From Hetaerina americana (lineage: Eukaryota; Arthropoda; Insecta; Odonata; Calopterygidae): a stretch of DNA of 64,000 nt. Shown here piece by piece: positions 35,604 to 48,800 of this stretch; within the stretch, counting starts at the first letter, position 1, and each line of letters starts with the position of its first letter. The stretch covers positions 28,064,830-28,128,829 of the forward strand of contig JAKTNV010000003.1 of assembly GCA_022747635.1 (NCBI GenBank). The letters are read 5' to 3'. Both the position numbers and the translations under genes were made by a program. Below the pieces are notes generated by a model. That model saw nothing but the letters and a program-made list of their open reading frames with translations. It searched no databases and was not told where the DNA came from.

Positions 35604-38600
35604 GAATAATTGAAAACATTGCTTGCAATCGCACAGTTTTTCTTGAGTTATCCTTTCAATAATTTTCCTTCTTTTATGCTTTTTATTACTAGTTAATTCA
35701 ATTTGTTTTCAACAAGAACGCGCTAGTTCCATTTTAAACATTTAGATCATTCATACATCAATTACTGACCCATTGACCACCAAAACTAAATTATTCTCGC
35801 TAAACGCACAAAATTATATCAATAACTTCATTCAATTAAAAAACTTAAATAGTTGAGCGAATTTGTTTTTCATTATTTTCTTCCAAAGAGCACGAAGCTT
35901 ATACAATCAGACATAAACTATAAAATAAAGTTCATAGACCGTCATTTAATGGTTATTAATATAAAGAAAAGAGACGTAGAAAAAATGAAAATAACGCCAT
36001 ACCACTGCAACATCACGTAATGTCCCAAGATGAGAAACACACGGGCATCATTTACTCAAAGGAACAATTAAAGCTATTAGAATAAAAAATAGAGGATTTA
36101 GGTTCCATTTTCGGTTAAATAAGGTGTAAAAACCTGTAGAAAGCTAATATAGAAATAATTTTCACTTTTCTAGCAAGTTTCATGCCATTCTCGCGTCCGG
36201 GTAGCGTTTATGACTTAAGACACGCCATGAAATTCGACTAAAATGATATTAATGTCTCACACATCTCGAGCACATTTATGGGTTAAAAAACAATGTGAGA
36301 TGAAGGTGTTCGTACATTTAAAATAAATGCATACGATAACTTACCGACCAAGATTACCATCACAATTAAATACCCATTTTGCAGCCCGACTTTGTTATTG
36401 TTTTGTAATTAAGTTGTGCCAATATCCAACAGGTAGCGTTGTGGTTATGAACCAACCAACGCGGCCTTTCGAACTTACCTTTCTGATGCTGGATTTTCGT
36501 ATACAATCTGCATTGGAAAAGTCTAAATGATTAAATTTGTTGTGTTAATCTCATTTCAATGATATTTCAGAGATACTTTAATAACATATATTTTCCTTCA
36601 GACATGCAAAAAACTTTTCAATAAATAACTATATCACAATATAACACTTTCACTTATCATTGCTGTTCATACAAATTACGGCCTTGTATGTTTTTGGCCA
36701 AAAATATACATGATAAATATAAGCACATTTTTTATATTTGTCCGGAGCTTATACTTTTTATTACTAACTCGGACTACGCCAGCAACTTCAAGGTGGCAAT
36801 AGAATGAGAAACCTAAATTATGAAACATATAAGGCAGGAGAGTAAAAATGTAAGGAGGAAAATAGGGAAATAGAAACTGGTTAAGCTTTAAATTAACAGT
36901 AGCATTAGAAAAGAGTAATGTCAGAATGTTTAAGGGACTGGAGAGTGGACTGCGGAAGGGAAAAAAAAGCCATGTCCATTAAATTCTTGAGTGGTAGAAT
37001 TTCTTATTTCAAAGTATTAATGGGAATTTCTTCCAAACTATTTAGCATTATATGCTCCACACACTGGCTCGGCAAATGATAGGTAAACCGACGAAAAGGG
37101 AACTCTTAGGTTCAAGCAACAATAAAACAGTACTTAGAAACACTATTAATATTTAAAAAATAGTTTAAGTGTAAAACCACATTAATCAACCCAAAAGTTG
37201 AATTGATAGATGAAATTTGAGCTCCCAAGAAGAAGTGTCAACACAGCCTGTGTAGTCATACTCCAGCTGCTGCTGTTTTTTTATGGTGGGACTACACAAG
37301 TCGTGTAGTCAATCTTCATCTACAAAAATCCCTTGAAATACACCAGAAAGGTGTCTGGCAGGGAGTACAAGCATCAAGTGGGAGGGGCAGGGGTTAAGAT
37401 GGGTGTTTAAAGGGTTAGGAAAAGGGATAAACATTCACTAAAAAACTTGTGATGGAAGAAAAAGATGTGGAAACCCAAAAACACACTCATGGAAAACTTA
37501 GTTCCGAACAAGTGTTATTTTCAACCACCAAAAAAGTTCTTCGGTATACTAAAAAGGAGGCAATAAAAATGAACCAAGACCACTTATGTGATAGACCACC
37601 ATCACCAAGACAGGTCATGCAAAACTGGAAAGCAAGAATGAGAAAATCATATTAATCCATGGCCATGCAACTAATAGCCCCACCCCTAATGTCATAGGTA
37701 GAGAATTGGCACCCCACTGTTGGCAGCAGATCATGTGAGGCATCAAACCTATGAAGAGGAACAAGGGATGGAAGGGGGAGTTTGAAAACACAAAAAAGGG
37801 TAAAGAATGTTGTAATATTGTGCAGGTATTTTCTTTAGGGTTGACATAATTAAGCTGAATGCCATTTGAAATACACACATTGGTGGGGATGTCACCTATG
37901 GTTTCCTAAGATCTGGTATCCTAAAAATCACATGGTTTGGGCAAAGCTGCGGGTGTCAGAATGATCAGAAGAATAGGTTCTGCACACATTTTATGTGAAT
38001 CTGGCAATTGCACCTTGAGTATTAGAGAAACCACATGCAACATATTGACCATCAGCCACGTAACTTGGGTATTACATAAGAGTCTGATCAAATAGAATCA
38101 ATCAACTCCATGCACCTGTGAAAATTACTGTACATTTTTCAAAGAATGTTCTGTCAGAAATTCTCTCCTAACATGGAGCAATATTTCTATCCATCTCAGT
38201 CCTACATTCTGTACTTTTTTTTGGAAAACTATGGGTTTTCTATTTTGAAAAACTTCAACATTTTTATCAAAAACTATAACTATTATAGTAAATGAATATG
38301 AAATATAAGTTCGAAAACATTGGCAGTGAAAAAATCATGGAAACGTAGGACAAGGAATACTGAAAAAAGCATGATTTACCAGAGAAACCTATTACCATCA
38401 ACATTAATGCAAGGAAACTAAAAAAATATTTTCCTCATTATTTCGTGGACTGAATGAGACTACGTATTTGCTTGATAACTGCAAAATACTTCTTGGCATT
38501 CATGGTCTGAGCCTACAACAATTCTATTTTTGGGACCTCAGGCCAATGGTTAAGACTATCATAAATAACTCACACCACCCAACATAGATCTCCTCGATAA

Positions 38601-39108
38601 ATGGATTCCAATAATTTTAGGCTGAAAATCTAATATAAACCTTGAGCATATGAACTCCAATAAAAGGGAATTTTGAAAATATTGAGGTGGTAATGAATAT
38701 CTTGGTTTTCCAAGAACAGAACTACCAAAGAGTATAGTTTCCATACTCAAGACGTAACTCAAATCAGCAAACTTGGAGAAAGTATTTTCACATCTTGAAT
38801 TGGCCTTACAGGATCCCAGTCAAGGCAAATGATTTTTACTCTCTGAAATTGTTGCATTGAAATACATCTTAGCAGATTCCACTTAAAGTTACTGCTGTGG
38901 CATCTCCCACAGTTTCTTAGGGTTGTTTAATTGTAAACTGGTGTACCATTGAAGGTAATGAAAAAATTAATGGATACATACACTTAATTTATACTGATAT
39001 TTTCCGTTATATTACTATTTTAGAAATATCAATCAACATAATATATGTATATGATACCATAGCATATACCGGGATATTTGGTACATACACTATGATAAGA
39101 AGTCAAAT
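35604..39108. other. Upstream/intergenic region left of the PLE
   Basis: This is AT-rich sequence between Jarid2 and TCF25, probably holding the Jarid2 promoter. I see no conserved coding frame. Decayed repeat pieces are present near 37,184-37,235 and 37,905-37,945, similar to family C SINE parts elsewhere in the window. Confidence 0.5.
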
Positions 39109-39384
39109 ATTAACATTAAAATTTGTTGTCTCAGGCGTAACTTTGTGGAATTTGCATAACATATTGAAATGTAATGAAATAATTGACTTTGTAATTCCAC
39201 ACACTTTATTTAAAAACACACGACCCAGGTTTCGACGTTGAACGTCATCATCAGGTGGTCCTCATAGAAGCACGCTGGCTATATATACCTTCTGATCATA
39301 GGAGGGGGGGGTTGGTCAGAGAGGGAGGTCGGAGGGGTAAAAAGGTGATCTTTGTCTTTAGTGTGATCTCTCACACTAAAGACA

Positions 39385-39725
39385 AAGTCCCCGAAAACGA
39401 GAGGAGTGGAGTGTATGAGTTAAAGTGCTCGGATTGTAGCACAAAGTATATTGGACAAACAGGACGGAAATTTAAAGAAAGGATTAAAGAACACCAAACA
39501 TGTGTAAAAAATAAGAACATAACATCCCTCTTTGCAAAACACCTCATCGAAAGTGATCACAAAAGTGACTTTGTGACAAAAATTATTCATTTTGAAGAAA
39601 AAGGTCAAAGGCTCGATGCTTTGGAGCAGTTAGAAATTTTGAAATGTGTCCGTTGGAAAGATGATCTTGCCAACGAAATTTTGTATCCCTCCCACTCCCC
39701 ACTCCTAGACCTACCACTCTTCTAA
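39385..39725 (+). pseudogene. PLE GIY-YIG endonuclease fragment
   Basis: The frame opens at an ATG at 39,255 inside the inverted arm, but the PLE-derived protein is only the part from about 39,385. It contains SGVYELKCSDCSTKYIGQTG (GIY-YIG core with a CxxC pair), then FKERIKEHQTC, LFAKHLIESDHKSDF and LDALEQLEILK. In complete PLEs this domain cuts the target DNA and follows the reverse transcriptase. Here the reverse transcriptase is missing. The C-terminus ends LDLPLF. Confidence 0.85.
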
Positions 39726-39839
39726 ATCAAAAATGTAATTCTCTTTTCTTCCCAGCTACATTGTAACCTTTTTACCCCTCCGACCTCCCTCTCTGACCAA
39801 CCCCCCCCTCCTATGATCAGAAGGTATATATAGCCAGCG

Positions 39840-39905
39840 TGCTTCTATGAGGACCACCTGATGATGACGTTCAACGTCGAAACCTGGGTCGTGTGTTTTT
39901 AAATA
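39840..39905 (+). ncRNA. Hammerhead-ribozyme-like motif, PLE family ii
   Basis: CTGATGA (39,858-39,864), one unpaired T, hairpin GACG/CGTC with loop TTCAA, GAAA (39,879-39,882), helix ACC/GGT with loop TG, then C at 39,890 as the predicted cleavage position. The flanks CAC and GTG give a 3-bp helix I. The inverted copy is at about 39,210-39,262 on the minus strand. Hammerhead ribozymes are known in PLE terminal repeats. Activity here is not shown. Confidence 0.5.
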
Positions 39906-39963
39906 AAGTGTGTGGAATTACAAAGTCAATTATTTCATTACATTTCAATAAATTAACATTAAA

Positions 39964-42863
39964 GTTGGAGAGCATATATTGGGGCAGGTAGAATATTTCA
40001 TTTACTTGTAAAGGGTTTTAGACAAAAATGGACAAAGTATTAAATGCAATAAAAGAAGAACTTCAATATATGAAGAAGCTATTACAAACAGGCCCATATG
40101 TTGGTGCCAAGGACTGAGTAAAAATGGGTATAGAAAAGAATGAAAAGTAAAACAGAGAGAAAAGATAAAAAATGAGAAGGGCTATGCAGGGGAAGAGAGA
40201 TATTTGATTTGCAGATGGAAATTAATTCATCTGATTCAAAATAATGTTTTAATAATTAAGAAACATATGATTATGAAGTTAACCCTCTTCCTCCCTTAAT
40301 CCCCTCACAGACTTCTACCTTTTACCTTACTTCCCCATGATGTTATGCAGTCATTCAGTAATCACACTTTGCCCAGTGAAGATAGTCTCTTTTTCTCTTG
40401 CCTGTCCTTTAATACCTACCATTACATTCCACCACACCACATCCCCACTCTGGTGACCCTGCCACTTGGAAACAGTGAAAGTGCCACCAGCATGCAGCTG
40501 GTCCTGCAAGTGCCGACCATAGAACAAATCTCCACCTAGCTATTGAGCCCCATGAATCATAATTTCCAGTTAATCCTCTCCTCCACCCATTACACTATCA
40601 TTGAAAAGCCTTCAAAGTAATAATATTTCCATTTGGTCAACATTCAAGGTTCTTTTAGCATTTTTTCATTTAAGTTGATTCAACAAATGACTTGGATCAG
40701 GTGCATTGTAATGGTGAGCAGCATGCTCGCTTGTCCTCTTGAGTGAATATTGATAGTAAATTACAGCATAGCACTTAGTATGATGAGATGGGTTTTGTTT
40801 TGATAAGAAAAAATCCATTTTTTGAATCGTTACTGCTAAACTGGTACTGTACATACTCAAACCTACTACTTAAATAACTGCTGCACAAACTAATGGTAAT
40901 GTGCAATAAAAAACTTTGTGAATTAGGCTTCTGCACATTCAAAATACTTGGAAATTGGGGTAGGTTGTTCAGATTGAAGAGGTTAGTTCAAAGATACCAC
41001 ATGATCAATACCAAGCCATGTACGCTTTCCAAGGTTGGGTAATTCGCCATTCTTTTTCCTTCACTAACTCTGATTTACCATTCACTACTTTCCAGTTACA
41101 ACTTTCAAGACTGAAGTGCCTTTAAATTTCACTTTAACTTTGTAATGTCAAAATTACCATTGGCAAGCTTAACGTAACATAACTGCAGCTATTCATGACT
41201 ATACATTGAATTGATGAGGTTGTGAAAATTTATTTCCAATATGGAATATACTATTGTATGCCTAAGAAATGTAGTTGTTAAGGCAAAAGCACAAGTGTAG
41301 CCAGGCAACTTTTGAGAGAGCATGGAAAAGAATTCAATTCAATGCATATTAACGATGCCATTATTACTCACTTGACTTTATATGTAATTAGTAACAGTGT
41401 CATTCCCTCTTAGGCCATATTAACTTTCCTTGAGCATAATTTTGTATGAGAGACTGTGCATAAACCTTTTGCCCACCCACACACCACATGAAATGAAATT
41501 ATGCATCCATACATGCATTTTATCTTATGAAGACTTGAATATCAAATAAAAATTATGTAGTACATTTTTTCTTCTAGAAAATTATTCAAAAAGTATTTTA
41601 TGTAAAAATTATGAAGTCCCTCCAATACGTATTGAATTTATAACTTTCTAAACTGAATCCATTTACAAGTTAGCTTCATTAGAAGCCAATATTTTCAATA
41701 CATGACATTTGAAGGATACTGAATTCTATATTCATTATCCTTTACAAAACTAACCTGGTTTGTTCAATATTGTACATCATGTTATTATTAATGTTTGTGT
41801 TTTATTTGAAAATGAAAGCTTAAGCATTTCACACCAATTTATTTCATTTGCTTTATATACATGACAAAGTCAAATTTAATTATTAATTATCAGAAAAAAA
41901 TGATGCTACAAGTAATTCTGACTTTTCCCTACCCATTCCAAAATTTAAATCTAACCTTTCAGTCAATACACTTTTAATTAATTAATAATACAATCAGTAG
42001 CAACAACTTAAAACAACTACTGAGAGGTATTATAAGATTTCTTATTGACGTTTTAAGTACGCTGTTTTTTTCAAATATTCATGAAACACATACACAATCA
42101 ATGTTTCTTTCATGAAACCATGAAGCATAGCTTTTAAAGTTTTGTGCACAAGGAATGCACATCCTTGCTTTTGTGCAAAGGATATTTGGGGAACTGATGT
42201 TTTACGCAACATATGGCTTTTTGGTTACCCTGCCTTTTGTTTTATCACATCATGGCTGAAATACCAGCAATACACAATACCACCTTTCATCTCTTAAATC
42301 TATACATAAATCCTCAAATCAATAAATATATGCTGTGTACATTCTTTGAGTTCCAGTAGTGAATGAAGAACCAACTCCCTATTTATGATCATCAGGAAAC
42401 ATACAAGAGACAAGAAAAGCCTACCTTAAATGACACAGCCAATACTTAGAGATGAGAATCTGATTTGATGTAAATATAAAGGCAATCACATACATGAGTT
42501 CATGAGATTAAAGGAAAATGCTGGCAAATCTAAAAAAAGATAGCCAGAAGCAAATCTTTCTAGATGTTAATTTTTAATTAGATAAAGTAAAAGAAACTTT
42601 AAGAAACACAGAAACCCTATAGGACTACCATTGATCTTTTAAGTAAAAAGGTCTCTTTGAGCTTCAGTTACATCAATTAATTATTACATCACTACATATA
42701 AACATTTGGCACTCCAAGTGCCTATATGAGAACTCAATTCTTGCAAGTCCTTGTAAAACAATAATGTTTTCCATGCAGTAAATTTCACTGTAAACCTGAG
42801 ATCTCTTCACACAAAATTCTGCAATAAGAATTATTTTGGTCACTTCAAAAAGATGAGCTCAGT
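39964..42863. other. Intergenic DNA and probable TCF25 3' UTR
   Basis: This is AT-rich with no conserved coding sequence on either strand. The part nearest 42,863 is presumably the TCF25 3' UTR, since the TCF25 stop codon TAG is at 42,864-42,866 (minus strand). Nothing else recognisable was seen. Confidence 0.5.
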
Positions 42864-45800
42864 CTATGGCAAGTGATATGGATTGTTATCTTCTTCACTG
42901 TCATCATTGTCATCATCATCAACATCTCCATCATGAGGGACATCTGGGAAGTGAATATTACTGAGAAGATCACGCATAGCATCCAACAATGATGTTACAC
43001 TGCGATGGAGGTCTACAGAGGATGTCAAGCTGTTCTCAGCATTACCTCCACCTTCAGCAGCATCAGGTCCCTCACTGATTGTTGGAAATGGAAGAAAATT
43101 GGAATATGCAAGGATTGTTGTTAAGCACATATTCTATAATATATTTTGAAGATAATCTAATCAATTCCAATTATATGCACACGGGGAAGAAGCCTACAAA
43201 AATGCAATTTTTATTCTAGTTGTCCCAACGGGTGGCTTTTTCTCAGATTTTTTTCTGCATAGTTTTTCTACCCTGCAAGATACAGCTAGGCTGTATGACA
43301 GGGGAAAAGCCAGAGGTTTAATTTAATGGAAGCACATGTGAATTAAATAACAAGAAATATGTATAAATATGCTCTTAGCCTAAAAAATATTAAGTCTTAC
43401 ATGCCTGAGAATAGTATACACAGGCAAATGCGGTAACTAAAAACGGTACAAAAATTATCAGGTTAAAACACTTTCCTCAGGCCACTGCCAAATACATACC
43501 ATCCATACTTAATATATGTAGTATTTAGTTATGTAAGAATACAGTCATATAGGCAAGTACAATTTAACTCCAATTTAATGTTACCTTAATGGAAAATCTT
43601 TAATACAACAACTAAGTGGAATTTGCTAACTGATAAACTTATTATTCATAATCATTATGATATGCCGTTTCTTTATGAGAGTTCTGACTTGATTACATTA
43701 TGTATATACATAGGGTATGTAAGGGTAGCAGCATTTGTAATACTTGTGCTAGATGCAAAATTCTTAGTCAGTGGTCTGAACACACTACTGGTAAGTTGCA
43801 GCACATTTTCTCCTGCATGCCACAGGTAAAAACCAGGAATACCCTGCCCACTTTACCAATATAAACAAACGAGTATCTCTTCTTCTGAAGGGATTATTTG
43901 GAAATTGAATATATAATTGCTCATTCTTGATCAATAGGAGGTTACTACAGTATACTGACACACAAAGAAGGGCACACCACGAAAATCATAATTACATGTG
44001 GTTGAAGAGATTATCAAAATAAATATTGAAAGTCCTAAGAACAAAAGAGCATGTATGATTATGACAAGGCAAAAGAAGCACACTAGAACAGGGCGGCATA
44101 GAATAAATTAGTAGAAGGAAATAAGTTCCCTGAATTACCCAAAATAACTTAAATGAGGGTTTCTTATGACTTTACCTACCCTAAAAAGGTATGAAGGGTA
44201 CATATGTAACAATTTCTTCAATGTATTAATGGCTAAACGTTTCTGAGCTTAACATGAAGATTGCAGCACCCTTCAACAACATGTGGAATGTTTGGAAATG
44301 CATTAAAAGATACCAACAGTTCTGTCATTTAGGACACTCAGTTTTTGTTTGAAAATCATTTGGGTAAGTCATGAGGGCTTTTATGAAAATATCAAAAAAT
44401 GAATGTCCAGCATTAAATATTTGTCTTTGAAAGGTAATATGCCTATGTGAATCAAAGATGAGTTGGACACCATGTACGGGAACTCTGCAGCAACATTTAC
44501 GACTGTGAAATTTTGGGCAGCTGAATGTAAATGTGGCCGTACCAGCTGGGCTGATGATGAGCACTTGGGAAAGCTAAAAACTGTGACAAACAATGATCAC
44601 ATTGAAAAAGTTCATCAAATAGCACTGGATGACCGTTTAATTAAGGTTAGACAGATAGCAGAAGCTATGGGCATTTTGAAAGAATGTATTTGTCATATAT
44701 GAGGTCTGTTCAACAAGTATCGCAAATTTTTAATTTTTGCGGGTTACGTTTATTTGATTTATTAGTGATGTTATGTTGGTACTTATGCCTCTCACTTATG
44801 CCAAAAAGTTTGGCGATTTTGAATCTTCAGTTAATTGTTGACAGCTGTTTTGCTTGGACATGTCTTCAAATTTTGCCTGTTCCAAAAATGGATCAAAGAA
44901 TCTATATCAAATTTTGTGTGAAAAACGAAATTAAGAGCGCGGACGCATTCCGAATGCTGACTGTGGCATATGGAGAAGATATCTTGGACTGAAGCAACAT
45001 TTATCAGTGGTACAAAATGTTCTCATAGGGCCTAGAAGATGTGAACATCGAAGAGTATGCCGGATGCCCGAGCACGTCAACAGCAGAGGAAAAAATTGAT
45101 GAAGTGAAAAAAATAGTATTGGATAAATAACTATTAGAGAAGTTGCTGAGGACCTAAACATATAGATTGGCTCGTGCCATTTGATTTTTAACAATGATTT
45201 GGGCATGACCCGGGTCACTGCAAATTTCATACGAAAATTGCTCAATTTCGACCAATAACAGCAGCGCATTAACATTGCTAATGACTCTGTCCACGACGAT
45301 CCAAATTGGCTCCAGAGGGTCATAACTGGGGACAAATCATGGGTTTATGGTTATGACATGGAAACTAAAGCTCAATCATCCCAATGGAAGCTGGAGCATG
45401 GACCAAGATCAAAAAATGCACGCCAAGTTCAATCAAACATGTAAGTTTTGCTTGCAGTTTTCTTATATTGGAGGGGTGTGGAGCATCATGAGTTCTTGCC
45501 ACAGGGTAGAACGGTAAATAAGGAATATTACATGCAATTTATGCACAATTTGCACGAATCGATCTGCCACAAACTCCCGGATTTGTTGAAGAACATAAAT
45601 TGACTTCTGCACCATGACAACGCCCCTGCTCACACATCGTTACATGTGCGCAAATTTTTGGCCAAAAACAACACACTAATGATGCCGCAGCCACCGTATT
45701 CCCCAGATCTGCCCCCCAGTGACTTTTTCTTGCTCCTGAAAATGAAGAGGCCCATGAAAGGAAAACGCTACGCTATGATTGACGAGATAAAGACTGCATT

Positions 45801-48800
45801 GAAGGAGGAGCTGAACAAGATCACAAAAATGATTTTTTGAAGTGCTTCGAGGATTTGAAAAAAACGTTGGCACAAGTTGGAATATCTCCTTCTCCATGGA
45901 AAAAGACGTCAACGGCACCATCAACTTCCCCGACTTGACAATCACAATTAGGGATAATAGACACGAATTTGCAATTTATAGGAAACCCACATATACAGAC
46001 CATATAATTTCTAATGATTCCGCACACCACTTTTCTCACAAACACGCAGCCCTCCACTCCATGATCCACCGCCTCCTACACATCCCCCTTTCCCCCAAAA
46101 ACTTCAACATTGAACTCTTGAATATCACTAATATAGCTACCAACAATGGTTTCAACCCCAAACTAGTTGACACATTACTACGGAAAAAACAAAAAGCAAT
46201 GGCCATAAAAAGCATTTTCGTATCTCAGCCCGCAGTATCTAAAGATTTTAAGTGGTGCTCGATCCCGTTTCTGGGAGATCTTTCATATAGGATTTCCAAT
46301 TGCCTACCCACCTCACTCAAAGCAGCCTTCTACCCACCCATAACCCTCTCCAAACTTCTAGCCAATCGAAAAGACACCCAGGATAGCCTTCTCAAATCAG
46401 GCATTTATAAACTGAAATGTGAGGATTGCAACAGCGTTTATGTCGGTCAGACCGGCAGGAATATCAAGTTACGAGTCAAGGAACACGCTAGGTGTCACAA
46501 AAATCAGAATAACAACTCTCTCTTCGCCAAGCATTTACTAGAATTCAACCACAGCAGTGACTTTGTCCCAGAGATATTACACACACTCCCAAAAGGATTA
46601 AAAATGGACGCTCTCGAGCAATTAGAGATTAGAAGGCACTTGGTGAACCCCAACACGACACTTTGTAATGAGCAATTATTCCCATACCCCTCCCCACTCC
46701 TCTCCGAGAAATTAGCCTGGAAATGGTCAAAACAATCCATCAACGCACCTGCAAGCCCCCACCCCCCTCAAATCCTTCCAACCCTCCCCGCCCCCACTCT
46801 GTCCTGAGGGTATATATGCTTGCTCTGTCTGTTTTGCAAATTTGTACCTGATGATGCCGCAAGTCGGTGAAACGCGTTGTACCGTATAATAAAATCTGTG
46901 GAAACGTATGAGTCTTTCTTTCTATTTTAATAATGGATATTAATTACTTCCACGAAGTGAAGCCTGAAACAATAGAATATGTTGGCACAAGTGTATAATA
47001 TCTAATGGGGATAACTTTGATGGGGACAAAACAGATATTCATGAATAAATAAATAATTTTTGAAAAAATACAAAAGTCTTAATACTTTTTGAACAGACCT
47101 TGTATGTACAGACTGAAGAATTGGACAAGCGTAAACTATCCATGCGTTGTGTGCTACGTTTGCTCACTTTGGATCAAAACCACAGTTGAATGACCATTTC
47201 CAAGGCCCAGTTGGAGCAGTTTAAGAGAAGAGTCAGACTTTCTGCATCGGTTCATAACTGCAAATGAAACTGGGATCCACCACTACACTCCTAAGATGAA
47301 AGAACAGTCAAAACGGTAGGTTGCAAAGGGTGAACCTCATCCGAGAAAGGCAAAGATAGTTCCCTCAGCCAGGAAGGTGATGGTGACTTATTTTTTTGGG
47401 ATAGTCACAGATTTGTGTTCATCAATTATCTTCAAAAAGGTAAAACTTTAAGAGGCGAGTATTATGTATCATTACTTTATAAGCCGAAGGCAGAAATAGC
47501 AAAAACTGACTTCATTTGAAGTTTTCTATCAAGACAATGCACCTGTTTACACTTCGACAGCTGCCATGACTAAAATTCATGAATTGCACTTTGAAATGGT
47601 TGATCAATCAATGTATTCACTCACCTCCAGCAATTGCTTCCTAGCCTTAAAATTTTACTGTGAGGACAGAGATTGTCATCAGGCAAGGAGTTTATCACAT
47701 ACATAAATGCCTATTTTGCAGAGACTGACGTCAACAACTATTTGGGCTAAAAAGTTACAGAATTGCTGGAAGAAGTGTATCTACTTAACAGGAGACTACA
47801 TTGAAAAATCAATTTGAAGAACAAATGTCATGTTTATCTGTTAGGTTGGAAACTGTTCAGACTACCCTCGCACACTCTAAGGTATAATTTGGCTAGTGGT
47901 CAGTATGGAGCACTATGTCATGTGAAACATGACACACATACAAACGGTTCAATTATATTTTAACTTTGAAGCTTTTTCACTCGGAAGTTTATATGTACAT
48001 AGGAATTAGACATTTCATTATTTTCATTTACTCCGAAGAATGCTTTATGCAGTATAAAATAAATTGAGAAGATTCTGGGATGATGTGGTCGAGTTGAACA
48101 AGCTGAAGATCATATTAATTACTCAAAAATTATCTGACCTAATATTTGAGAGCAATACAGCATTAACACCTCCCCTAGTAACTAGTTCATAAATACTACA
48201 TTAACTTGAATTAAGACTTATAAATAGTTATTTCTAAAAATATATTCAAAGGAGTACTTACTCTTGGTGAGCATTTTCTCTTACAGGTTCATTTATGTTG
48301 AAATTGGGTAATATAGATCTAAAAAACATTGAGAATGCGTTAGAATTTTCATGTGCTCTAGTCCTCTGAGGTCTTGTATACAAATTAATTGAATCATGAG
48401 GAGGAAGAGGGTCAAAACTAAGCAGCGGTCCCTGAATATCCTGGAATTATAAAAGGCGATATATTTAAGGGTTGATGTTGAGATTATTCCCATATTTCAT
48501 TAAATTATAAACATTTCTATTTTCTGGACCACATTAAACAAGTGGGTGAGGCTATGGACTATGATAAAAGATAATCTAAAGTTATATCTTCTAGTGGGGG
48601 TTGACATTGGCTGGTAATCCAAATTTAAATAATTGTATGAAAGTCAAAGAATTCAGAACAGAATACTGATGGGTGCTCCACATTTTTCATTTCCAGTGCC
48701 AGTTTGGTTCACAGCTTTGGTCCCCATTTCTGAGTTTTGGTGAATGGATATTTATTGACCCATTGACAGTTGTAATGGATATTAAAAAATTGATCACCTT

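Larger units (their letters stand above)
39121..39951 (+). mobile_element. Penelope-like element with long inverted termini (family ii)
   Basis: This insertion is flanked by a 12-bp duplication, ATTAACATTAAA (39,109-39,120 and 39,952-39,963). Arms 39,162-39,345 and 39,767-39,950 are nearly perfect inverted copies of about 184 bp. A 17-bp hairpin (CTTTGTCTTTAGTGTGA, loop TCTC, then its complement, 39,350-39,387) sits where the left arm meets the sense part. The sense part encodes a GIY-YIG domain, and both arms carry hammerhead-like cores. The polymerase part is absent, so this is a 5'-truncated PLE with an inverted copy of its own 3' end attached. It is intergenic, between Jarid2 and TCF25. 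Confidence 0.85.
44700..47102 (+). mobile_element. Inner mariner, inserted at TA in the outer mariner and itself split by a PLE
   Basis: The left end TGAGGTCTGTTCAACAAGTA and the reverse-complemented right end CAAGGTCTGTTCAAAAAGTA match, with TA at 44,698-44,699 and 47,103-47,104. Transposase pieces are MDQRIYIKFCVKNEIKSADA, AYGEDILD, VITGDKSWVYGYDMETKAQS, HHDNAPAHTSLHVRKFLAKN and PPYSPDLPPSDFFLLLKMKR. The second and third Asp are 34 residues apart. Stops and frameshifts interrupt it before the PLE insertion at 45,877. Its last codons reappear after 46,993 (NGDYFDGDKTD). Confidence 0.88.
44190..47872 (+). mobile_element. Outer mariner (split by a second mariner)
   Basis: Transposase remnants lie on both sides of the inner element. 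Left part 44,463-44,699 encodes VKFWAAECKCGRTSWADDE, then KVHQIALDDRLIKVRQIAEA. Right part from 47,105 continues with EELDKRKLSMRCVLRLL, then QLEQFKRRVRLSASVHNCK, then KGKTLRGEYYVSLLYKPK. Candidate ends are TATGAAGGGTA at 44,190 and the complement of TGCGAGGGTAGTCTGAACAG at about 47,872. Several stops and frameshifts are present. Removing the inner element would rejoin the coding blocks at the TA. Confidence 0.75.
43075..48261. other. TCF25 intron 9, host of the nested transposons
   Basis: This 5.2-kb intron separates exon 9 (ending ENAHQ) and the last exon (starting EGPDAAEGGG). About 3.7 kb of it is the nested mariner/mariner/PLE cluster. The rest is AT-rich with no other recognisable feature. 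Confidence 0.7.

Noticed and set aside
37449..37655. A 68-codon hydrophilic plus-strand frame in the intergenic region
   Set aside because: No recognisable domain, no flanking splice or expression signal, and the length is within chance expectation for this sequence.
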